Source of the DNA: Bacillota bacterium
GTDB lineage: Bacteria; Bacillota; Sulfobacillia; Sulfobacillales; Sulfobacillaceae
NCBI GenBank assembly: GCA_023381095.1
Contig: JAMCTO010000205.1
Location: 1 to 10,033, forward strand
Direction: 5' to 3'
DNA length: 10,033 nucleotides
The notes below the pieces were generated by a model that did no database searches, had not been told where the DNA came from, and saw only the letters and a program-made list of their open reading frames with translations. The position numbers and the translations under genes are program-made. The stretch's first letter is position 1; the number at the start of each line of letters is the position of its first letter. Below, piece after piece: positions 1 to 5,090 of the stretch.

Positions 1-450
1 CTTAGCGAGGTCAATGCCCTCTGGGAGTTGGACAATATCTATCGCAGTGCGTACCTGCTGACCTACGTCGATTCGGTGACGCTGCGCCACAACGTCCAGC
101 GTGCGCTGAACCGGGGCGAGTCGTACCACAAGCTTCGGCGCGCAGTGGCTTATGCGTATTCCGGCCGGCTCCGTGTCAAAACGGATCTGGAACAACAGAT
201 TTGGAGCGAATGCTCGCGGCTGCTCGCCAATTGCGTGATCTACTACAATGCCTGCATTCTATCAGAGTGATTGAAACGTCAAGAACTCCAAGGGAATCCG
301 GAGCAAACCAATCAAATCAAACGCGTGAGTCCCGTGAGTTGGAAGCATGTCAACTTCTATGGGGAATACCACTTTTGTGAAACCTCAGAGGGCATTGACC
401 TCGCTAAGATGGTGGATGGGGTGGAGGCGTTTAATGGCGATCGTCAATAG
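1..450 (+). pseudogene. tnpA: Tn3-family transposase (TnpA), C-terminal part, interrupted by in-frame TGA
   Basis: The frame is open from the first base, so the N-terminus lies upstream of the window. The translation has the typical Tn3 TnpA C-terminus: SVTLRHNVQRALNRGESYHK, then a stretch ending in SRLLANCVIYYNACILSE. In this family the glutamate of the NRGE motif (codon 118-120) is taken as the third acidic residue of the DDE site. A TGA at 268-270 interrupts the frame, but the same frame continues with recognisable family sequence: LKRQELQG, then RVSPVSWKHVNFYGEYHF, to TAG at 448-450. The break is therefore a single nonsense codon. Tn3 proteins usually have Leu or a similar residue here, so TTA-to-TGA is a simple origin. 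The position is not catalytic and the hairpin behind it is poor, so I do not read it as selenocysteine. The element is probably inactive unless the codon is read through. Confidence 0.85.
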
Positions 451-506
451 AGCACTGCTGGATATCAGGGACTGGCCGTCACCACCTCAGTGGTTCACCG
501 TTAAAT

Positions 507-544
507 CCCTAATTGACATTTCGGGGTTTTAGTCAAACTTACCC
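507..544 (+). repeat. Candidate right terminal inverted repeat of the Tn3-family element (38 bp)
   Basis: About 56 bases after the transposase end lies a stretch starting CCCTAATTGACATTTCGGGG and ending ACTTACCC. Read from the outside inwards it begins GGGTAAG and ends CAATTAGGG. It is exactly 38 bases, the standard Tn3-family terminal repeat length, with the G-run at the outer tip and a TTAG-like inner end. The position close behind tnpA also fits. The left copy is outside the window, so pairing cannot be checked, and three rather than four outer G bases are seen. If real, the element ends at 544 and the target duplication would be the next five bases (aggct). Confidence 0.45.
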
Positions 545-599
545 AGGCTGCAAAGTCGATGGCGACACCGGGCTGTCGCTCGCGCACTACAGTTAACAT

Positions 600-941
600 T
601 TACAGTATCGGGATCGGATTAGCTGATACCAAGAATATCTGCACTCCAATCCCAATGATAGCGACGGCTACACCCAATCCAAATATGACCCACGGACGCT
701 TAGCAAGGCTCGCTGGCTGAGGAGCATCCCCATGACCTGGCATAGGAGCATACTGCCATGCCCAACGGGCGAGCATAACCTCAAGTACGGTGACCCCGAG
801 ACTTATTCCCCCGAGATGCCATAACCGAGGTGTAGGTTGCAACATTTGTGTGGCACTATTTCGAAAGCAAAAAACCCACGATGACACTGTTAACAGGGCC
901 GGGATCAACCAGAATCGGGGTAACGGTTCAATCTTTTTGAT
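600..941 (-). CDS. Small three-helix membrane protein, unknown function, apparent ATC start
   Basis: I do not recognise the family. From codon 939-941 the product is 113 residues, beginning with KKIEPLPRFWLIPALL after the start. Three hydrophobic segments are seen: about residues 10-28, 42-62 and 85-107. The middle loop is polar and rich in Pro, Gly and His (MPGHGDAPQP), which suggests an integral membrane protein. A perfect AGGAGG (950-955) sits 8 bases before codon ATC (939-941); no ATG, GTG or TTG lies at that distance. The nearest conventional start is TTG at 906-908, giving 102 residues, but it has no ribosome binding site and removes part of the first helix. Either the gene uses a rare ATC start or ATG has mutated. 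It ends 56 bases from the putative transposon end and has no clear terminator; a GCGACA/TGTCGC hairpin at 562-579 lacks a T-run. Confidence 0.55.
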   Translation of the reverse strand: MKKIEPLPRFWLIPALLTVSSWVFCFRNSATQMLQPTPRLWHLGGISLGVTVLEVMLARWAWQYAPMPGHGDAPQPASLAKRPWVIFGLGVAVAIIGIGVQIFLVSANPIPIL

Positions 942-1035
942 GGTATTCGCCTCCTAACACTTTTAACAGTCTTTACGGAATAGTCGGTATTTTCCGCTCG
1001 TTCTGTCATTCTATGGTATCGTCCCATCAAAAAGA
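932..1035 (-). repeat. Perfect 12-bp inverted repeat enclosing the leader of the small membrane protein gene
   Basis: TCTTTTTGATGG (932-943) is exactly complementary to CCATCAAAAAGA (1024-1035). In a minus-strand transcript the 3' arm covers the apparent ATC start codon and the base pairs just behind the AGGAGG, while the 5' arm lies about 80 bases upstream. Pairing would close the start codon in a stem. This is seen directly; a regulatory role is inference. Confidence 0.4.
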
Positions 1036-1191
1036 GATGGCACATTCTTAAAGACCATGATGTGATTTAAAGCGGGCCGTCGATTGCTAGTAAAGTTGGC
1101 GAGAACCATCGGCTCTGTTAAACCCCCTATAAACCACGGACAAGACGCATCCTCGATCGGCGTTCGCTGTCGTCACCCTGGAGGCGGAGAA

Positions 1192-1245
1192 CGGGGCATG
1201 ATAGGCTTGGAACGCTTGGGCCTTGCCTCGCAATATCACGCCCCG
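1192..1245 (+). other. Possible structured RNA or decayed element
   Basis: CGGGGC (1192-1197) pairs with GCCCCG (1240-1245). After one A/C mismatch, TGAT (1199-1202) pairs with ATCA (1235-1238). Directly inside, AGGC (1203-1206) pairs with GCCT (1225-1228), followed by a small TT/TT internal loop and GG/CC. This is a long, nearly continuous stem for 54 bases. It matches no RNA family I know and could be chance in a GC-richer patch. Confidence 0.25.
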
Positions 1246-1465
1246 AGGGGCTCAGGGTCCAGCGATTAATGATCTATCTAGAATTAGGGAGTTAGACCGG
1301 TCTCGGGTTTGAAATCTAACATAGACAAGTCTCCTTCACATGATCATAATAAAGTTACCAAGTGGGTGACCTCGTGGGGAAGTGTCGGCCTTCTGGTAAA
1401 AAGCCGACCGCGCACCCTTTGCTCTAATGAGAGCTTCTATAGACGCCCAGATTTGAGGCCCCGCT

Positions 1466-1474
1466 TGGTATAAT
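1466..1474 (+). promoter_or_regulatory. Extended -10 promoter for the selenocysteine-type oxidoreductase gene
   Basis: TGGTATAAT matches the extended -10 consensus TGnTATAAT perfectly. There is no good -35 at 16-18 bases upstream, as is common for extended -10 promoters. Transcription would start near 1481, giving a leader of about 150 bases that contains the CTCTCA/TGAGAG hairpin. Confidence 0.5.
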
Positions 1475-1633
1475 CGATTCCATCTTGTATCGTCGCTTCC
1501 AGCGTGAAATCTCAGTAAAAAGTTATGCTACTCTCAGCCATTATGAGAGCGAGTGAAAAGGGCATTCTGAGTTCACACTGCATTCCCCTGCCCTATCCAT
1601 CGTCATCATTAATTAACGTAAGGCGGTTCTAAT

Positions 1634-2248
1634 ATGAGTTACTTACAAGATAGGGACGAAAAAACTTTGTCTCAGCGTTTGATGGCTTTACCCTCTGCGG
1701 TGGAATTGGTAGTTGAAGGAAGCGCCGACCACCCGATAGTGATTGAAACACTCGATTTAGTGTCTTACTTGGTTTCTCTGAGCCCTCATACCTTATCGTA
1801 TGTATATCAATCAGGGTCTCCCGCCCCCAAAGTATGGTTGCGTTCGAAAGCCGTACGATTGCTGGATATTGTGTTTTGGGGAGTGCCGACTGGCCTAGAA
1901 TTTACAGCTCTTGTAGATGCCATCGCACTCTATAGCGGTATCACTCCGCAATTAGATGTTACTACCCGCTCATTGCTGGACCAAATCTACGATTCAATTG
2001 CTGCATCAATTTTTGTTTCACCCACCTGAATGGCGTGCGCCCAGATGGTACATCTGGCAATGGAATGCGCTGCATGGCAACCATTGGTGTCTGTCGCAAT
2101 CATTCAAGTGGATCAGTTTCCTGAACGCGGGCAAAAGTTTAATATATTGGGAGTTCCTACCACCATCTTGGAGCCAGGCACCCAAAGATTACAAGGTGTG
2201 GTACCAGCACCCTATTTTGCCGGTTATCTATTGCAGGCACAGACCTAG
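1634..2248 (+). CDS. Probable selenoprotein: protein disulfide oxidoreductase (two-thioredoxin-fold PDO family) with U-x-x-C active site
   Basis: Read through the TGA at 2027-2029, this is one 204-residue protein of the PDO/glutaredoxin-like family, which moves electrons to or from disulfides in the cytoplasm. The first fold (about residues 20-105) shows the family signature FWGVPTGLEFTALVDAI. It has lost its own CXXC, with GSADHP in its place, and contains no cysteine. The second fold starts with IFVSPT; the family continues CPYC, and here the sequence is TGA-Met-Ala-Cys, so the TGA is the first active-site cysteine (residue 132) and Cys135 is its partner. The helix then runs on normally (AQMVHLAMEC), with QVDQFPERG and the cis-proline loop GVPTTIL (Pro175). 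AAGGCGG lies 7 bases before ATG 1634. An ATG follows the TGA directly, so gene callers would report two genes; neither half alone is a complete fold with its active site. The end overlaps the convergent EamA gene by 4 bases. Fold and site are strong; selenocysteine is inferred from the codon position and the hairpin. Confidence 0.85.
2041..2057 (+). promoter_or_regulatory. SECIS-like hairpin directly after the TGA of the PDO gene
   Basis: CCAGATG (2041-2047), loop GTA, CATCTGG (2051-2057): a perfect 7-bp stem inside the coding sequence. The loop starts 19 bases after the TGA at 2027-2029, and a GG pair lies at the top of the stem and loop. Bacterial SECIS elements sit immediately downstream of the UGA with a short upper stem and a G at the start of the apical loop, where SelB binds. 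This fits on all counts; function is inferred. Confidence 0.7.
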
Positions 2249-3153
2249 GTTTCGGACAGCACTGTGCGCGGGTTCGCTCGAAACAAACTTGACCCTATTG
2301 CCCCTGCGATGATTACTAATCCCCCACCCACTTGGTAAGCACCGAGACGTTCATGTAGCAACAAGACAGCTAATACCGCGGTGAAAACTGGAAGAAGATT
2401 CATAAAAGGCGCCGCCGTCGCACTGCCAATAATGTTGACACCAGCGCTCCACACCACAAAAGCTAACACTGAGGCAAAAGTGCTGACATAGAGCAGCGCG
2501 GAAATGCTGGCGACATTGAGAAGCAGCGGGTGTTGCGTCAAATCCCAAGACCCTAGTAACAAAGATGGTACTGCCCCCCACACCGCAGCGCCAGCAGTCA
2601 TCACCAATGGTGAAAAGCGCACCCGATATCGCCGCCCTAATGCGGTGTATACCCCCCACGATAAGGCGGCCAGAAGTAATAGGATAGCACCAAATAAACT
2701 ACCCGAAACCAGGCCCCCTGCCCCCTTGTGGTGAAGCAACAATAGCTCACCGCATACGGAAACCAATACCATGACCCATTGCAAAGGATGGACCCGATCT
2801 TTGGCAATGACAAACCCTGCAACCAATACGGCCACGGGGGTCAACCCTGACAAAAGTCCTGCTTCTCCCGCGCCAACCAGAGTTAAACCCCAATAGGTCA
2901 GGGACGAAAACAAAAACATCCCTACCAAGCCCAAAAGCAAAAATGGACGCCATTGTCGTAACAGAGGCAACGACTCTCCTCGCCGCCTAACCAGCCACAC
3001 CAAAATCAGCGCGGATATGGTCCAGCGAATGCCATTTAACGTGAAAGGTCCCATGCTTATTCGCAAGAGTCGTCCCGCTAAAAAATTTCCCGACCACAGC
3101 AAATTGGCCAGAATCAGAAAAAGTATGGCCCGCCGATTATTCATGGCGGGCAT
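2245..3153 (-). CDS. EamA/DMT-superfamily transporter
   Basis: This is a 302-residue integral membrane protein of the drug/metabolite transporter superfamily. Two EamA repeats of about five helices each are seen. The first opens with ILFLILANLLWSGNFLAGRL and contains FTLNGIRWTISALIL. The second opens with LFGAILLLLAALSWGVYTAL and ends with FTAVLAVLLLHERLGAYQVG, the usual E-R-L motif before the last helix. The length is normal for the family (about 290-310). The substrate cannot be told from sequence; relatives export amino acids, metabolites or drugs. The first ATG (3151-3153) overlaps the end of the upstream gene by 17 bases, and a second ATG at 3142-3144 is equally possible. The overlap suggests translational coupling with the upstream membrane protein and rhodanese. 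The stop overlaps the end of the PDO gene in the shared bases CTAG. Confidence 0.9.
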   Translation of the reverse strand: MPAMNNRRAILFLILANLLWSGNFLAGRLLRISMGPFTLNGIRWTISALILVWLVRRRGESLPLLRQWRPFLLLGLVGMFLFSSLTYWGLTLVGAGEAGLLSGLTPVAVLVAGFVIAKDRVHPLQWVMVLVSVCGELLLLHHKGAGGLVSGSLFGAILLLLAALSWGVYTALGRRYRVRFSPLVMTAGAAVWGAVPSLLLGSWDLTQHPLLLNVASISALLYVSTFASVLAFVVWSAGVNIIGSATAAPFMNLLPVFTAVLAVLLLHERLGAYQVGGGLVIIAGAIGSSLFRANPRTVLSET

Positions 3154-3418
3154 TGGGGACTTTCACGTACACACGTTTAATGCCTTTGTGCCACACGGCT
3201 ACTGGTCCATCGCCACCCGGATTCAAATAGGTTTCTCCAGTGGGTTCCCAACCATCGTGCGTGTCGGGTGGTTCTCGCAATACTCTTTGATAACGGGCCG
3301 TCCACCCTAGGGTAAAAGCTAAAAAAATCAACCCGGATGCCACTAGATAGCCGCCAATACTCGGCAGTTGTATCGCAAAAAATATTAGTCCGCCTATTAT
3401 GGCAACAATTCCCGCCAA
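3137..3418 (-). CDS. Small two-helix membrane protein with conserved soluble tail
   Basis: This 93-residue product has two hydrophobic segments, GIVAIIGGLIFFAIQL and YLVASGLIFLAFTLGW, followed by a charged tail (REPPDTHDGWEPTGETYLNP and a basic end KGIKRVYVKV). The tail pattern, 'EPTGE-(Y/F)-(L/I)-(N/D)-P-...-V-W-(H/Y)-...-R-x-Y-V', resembles small uncharacterised membrane proteins of Gram-positive bacteria; I know no function. The start is uncertain. TTG at 3416-3418 is the first conventional codon but has no ribosome binding site. A good GAGGAAGG (3458-3465) lies 9 bases before an in-frame ATC (3446-3448), which would give 103 residues. An ATG just before it is followed at once by TGA in this frame. 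It lies between the rhodanese and the EamA gene and is probably co-transcribed with both. Confidence 0.65.
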   Translation of the reverse strand: MAGIVAIIGGLIFFAIQLPSIGGYLVASGLIFLAFTLGWTARYQRVLREPPDTHDGWEPTGETYLNPGGDGPVAVWHKGIKRVYVKVPNARHE

Positions 3419-3470
3419 ACGTACAATTGTCCGATCAACCAGTATGATGTGTCACATCCTTCCTCAAAGG

Positions 3471-3821
3471 CTATTTTGCGATTTTTCCTGGCCATTGCAA
3501 CATGCCGCCGCGCATATTGCGCACCTCATATCCGTGGGTCCGCAAAAGGCGAGCAGCCTGAGCGCTCCGATTTCCGGAACGGCACACAGTAATGATCAAG
3601 TGTTCGTTGCGCACCTCGTGAAGTCGTTTAGAAAGATGCATCAGGGGTATCAATTGAGCGCCTTTTATATGCCCAGCCCGGTATTCATGCTGTTCCCGAA
3701 CATCCAAAATGGTAACCTTAACCCCAGACTGAATCATGTTCAACACTTCTTGGGGAGAAATATGAGTTGGCGAACTGCTGCTGGTTTGGCCACGCTTTTT
3801 ACCGATCAGCCACTCTAACAT
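3471..3821 (-). CDS. Single-domain rhodanese (sulfurtransferase)
   Basis: This 116-residue protein has one rhodanese domain (about residues 19-114). The CH2A-like segment is ILDVREQHEYRAGHIKGAQL (38-57). The active-site loop is CRSGNRS (80-86), with Cys80 as the persulfide-forming residue and the six-residue loop typical of sulfurtransferases rather than Cdc25-type phosphatases. The GGMLQWPG near the end is the usual last motif. It moves sulfane sulfur from donors such as thiosulfate or persulfides to thiol acceptors in the cytoplasm. Related enzymes can carry selenium, so a link to the neighbouring putative selenoproteins is possible but unproven. ATG 3819-3821 has only a distant AAAGGA upstream. 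It is the first gene of the rhodanese, membrane protein and EamA group and has its own promoter. Confidence 0.92.
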   Translation of the reverse strand: MLEWLIGKKRGQTSSSSPTHISPQEVLNMIQSGVKVTILDVREQHEYRAGHIKGAQLIPLMHLSKRLHEVRNEHLIITVCRSGNRSAQAARLLRTHGYEVRNMRGGMLQWPGKIAK

Positions 3822-3871
3822 GCTGCTCTTCGGTCCTTTCTGTATAGATTCGATAAATGGCGATATTGATT

Positions 3872-3899
3872 ATTCTACCACGCCACAGTTGGACGTTAA
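3872..3899 (-). promoter_or_regulatory. Promoter of the rhodanese gene
   Basis: On the minus strand, TTAACG (3894-3899), a 16-base spacer and TAGAAT (3872-3877), with TGG just before the -10 as an extended element. The predicted start lies about 45 bases before the rhodanese ATG. The -35 is weak. Confidence 0.4.
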
Positions 3900-3919
3900 A
3901 GACGGCACGAATACCACAA

Positions 3920-3943
3920 AATAGCTCAAATGATTGAGCTATT
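3920..3943 (-). terminator. Hairpin at the end of the methyltransferase gene, likely terminator
   Basis: AATAGCTCAA (3920-3929) and TTGAGCTATT (3934-3943) form a perfect 10-bp stem with a 4-base loop. On the minus strand it includes the TAG stop of the methyltransferase and runs into TTTTG. The T-run is short, so termination may be partial. It would separate the CBS-peroxiredoxin-methyltransferase operon from the rhodanese group. Confidence 0.55.
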
Positions 3944-4595
3944 CTTCAACCTGTGCTAGGGGTTTTACTGCCTCGGTTAGTAACCCAATCCCGTTCCACA
4001 AAGTTTGGTGCGAAAACACCGCCGATGTATTTCCCCACCATGACTCAATGTCCTCAGGCGTTAATCGGCGACGGCGTGACACTACATCGCCCCATTGTAG
4101 AAAACTGTCACGGTCAAATTCTTGCCAACCGCGCAGTTCTGCATAAGAGTCCATATGGTCGTTGAGGCATTTCAGCCCTGGGTTAAACATCAGGAAACGG
4201 CCACCAGGTTTGAGAACCCGCCATACTTCTGTCAATGTGGAAGCTGGTGAATCAAACAAAAAGAAAACAAAATTAGAAACTACCCGATCGAAGCTGTCAT
4301 TTGGCCACTGCAAACGTCTCATGTCAGCGACCTCGAAATGTGTTGATTGCTGCATTTGGAGCGCATTGAACTGAGCTCTTTCTATCATTGGCCCTGAGTT
4401 GTCAATACCCACGGCCTCGAGTGGGATGCGATGAGCCCAGCCAAGCAAAAGCCAGCCCGCGCCACATCCCGCGTCGAGCACTCGCATTCCAGGCCGCAAA
4501 CTAGCTTTTTCAAATAGGGTGGTGGCCAATTCCATTTGCCAAGTGCTTCGCTCTTGGCGATCAAAAAATTCGACCAACTGATTGAACTGACTCAA
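3939..4595 (-). CDS. Class I SAM-dependent methyltransferase
   Basis: This 218-residue protein has the Rossmann-type methyltransferase core of the Methyltransferase_11 kind. Motif I, VLDAGCGAG (39-47), binds S-adenosylmethionine. GIDNS (63-67) holds the acidic residue for the ribose, ADMRRLQWP (90-98) is the acidic loop motif, and VLKPGGRF (127-134) is the usual motif before strand 5. The substrate cannot be told; the C-terminal third (from about 145) is divergent and rich in Trp. The start is TTG (4593-4595), preceded by GAAGGGA at 5 bases, 12 bases after the peroxiredoxin stop, so it is co-transcribed with the peroxiredoxin and the CBS-like gene. Methylation of a small thiol or selenol is a context-based guess only. 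Confidence 0.88.
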   Translation of the reverse strand: MSQFNQLVEFFDRQERSTWQMELATTLFEKASLRPGMRVLDAGCGAGWLLLGWAHRIPLEAVGIDNSGPMIERAQFNALQMQQSTHFEVADMRRLQWPNDSFDRVVSNFVFFLFDSPASTLTEVWRVLKPGGRFLMFNPGLKCLNDHMDSYAELRGWQEFDRDSFLQWGDVVSRRRRLTPEDIESWWGNTSAVFSHQTLWNGIGLLTEAVKPLAQVEE

Positions 4596-4607
4596 AAGAA
4601 TCCCTTC

Positions 4608-5075
4608 TTACGCTTTGGTTCCGTGATGGGTTTTTAAGACATCCAGCACAGCCTCATAATGGCCGCGATTCCCAGCACCAAACTCCGGATTCTGATACAA
4701 CAAGTGATGATTCTGATCTAGGACAAAAGTACTCCGTCGGGCGTATCCGCCCTTTTCATCCAACACCCCATAGTTGCGCGCAGTCTCCCTCATCCAATCC
4801 GACAGGAGTTCAAAAGGCAATCCGCCCAGTGAGGCTTTAAAAACCCTTTGGGCAAACGTTTGGTCGGTACTGATGGCTACAATATTAGCGCCAGATTCCT
4901 GAATTTGTTTGTAATCCCCCCGCCAGGTGGATAATTCTTGAATTCAGCCTGGGGTAAATGCTAAAGGAAAAAACGCAACCACGAGTGGACCGTTGGCCAC
5001 GGTTTGATGCGATGAAAACTCCTGGCCGTCAGTGGCCCGCAAGATGATCTGTGGTGCTTGTTGTCCCGTGTTCAT
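4608..5075 (-). CDS. Probable selenoprotein: AhpE-like 1-Cys peroxiredoxin with selenocysteine at the peroxidatic position
   Basis: Read through the TGA at 4944-4946, this is one 155-residue peroxiredoxin, the normal size for the AhpE/Bcp group, which reduces hydrogen and organic peroxides. The active-site motif of the superfamily is PxxxTxxC; here it is P37-L-A-F-T41-P-G-[TGA44], so the TGA is exactly the peroxidatic residue. Other family parts are present: FFPLAFTPG before it, IQELSTWRGDY after it, VAISTDQTFAQ, LLSDWMRETARNYGV, and the conserved arginine in ARRSTFVLD. Resemblance to mycobacterial AhpE (FFPLAFTGIC) is clear. No other cysteine exists in the protein, so there is no resolving cysteine and reduction must come from another thiol or selenol. 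ATG 5073-5075 has AGAGGGGG 7 bases upstream and follows the CBS-like stop by 15 bases, so it is the second gene of that operon. An in-frame piece beginning near 4820 would be reported alone by ordinary gene calling. Confidence 0.88.
4914..4932 (-). promoter_or_regulatory. SECIS-like hairpin directly after the TGA of the peroxiredoxin gene
   Basis: In the minus-strand transcript ATCC-A-CC pairs with GG-G-GGAT, with one A/G mismatch and the loop TGGCG. The loop begins 19 bases after the TGA, the same distance as in the PDO gene, and contains the GG expected for the SelB contact. The stem is weaker than the PDO one. Confidence 0.5.
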
Positions 5076-5090
5076 CGTCAATCCCCCTCT

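Larger units (their letters stand above)
942..1633. other. Gene-free stretch with several hairpins
   Basis: No convincing gene is seen in these roughly 690 bases. A 61-codon frame at 1084-1269 has low-complexity composition and no ribosome binding site. Visible structure: a compound hairpin at 1192-1245; a GCCCCGAGGGGC palindrome at 1240-1251; a GTTAGA/TCTAAC stem at 1291-1320 containing the palindrome AGACCGGTCT; a GTCGGC/GCCGAC stem at 1384-1408; GCTCT/AGAGC at 1421-1434; and CTCTCA/TGAGAG at 1531-1549. ATGAGAGC occurs twice, in the last two hairpins. No tRNA with a recognisable T-arm is seen. The stretch separates two genes transcribed away from each other and must hold their promoters. 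Confidence 0.6.

Noticed and set aside
268..270. In-frame TGA of the transposase as a third selenocysteine codon
   Set aside because: The residue is not catalytic, Tn3 transposases do not have cysteine there, and the following bases form only a poor CTCC/GGAG stem with a large loop. A nonsense mutation is simpler.
1084..1269. 61-residue open frame
   Set aside because: No ribosome binding site, odd composition and no recognisable family; it overlaps the hairpin at 1192-1245.
1140..1270. tRNA-Sec gene near the selenoprotein gene
   Set aside because: I searched for a T-arm GTTCGA-type loop with a long variable arm and a TCA anticodon; the stems seen do not form a cloverleaf.
2030..2248. Separate small gene starting with ATG directly after the TGA
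   Set aside because: It has no ribosome binding site of its own, is in the same frame as the preceding part, and is only the second half of a thioredoxin fold lacking its first strand.
4608..4820. Separate 70-residue gene
   Set aside because: It is the C-terminal half of the peroxiredoxin; the frame is open upstream to the TGA at 4944-4946 and continues beyond it to a good start at 5075.
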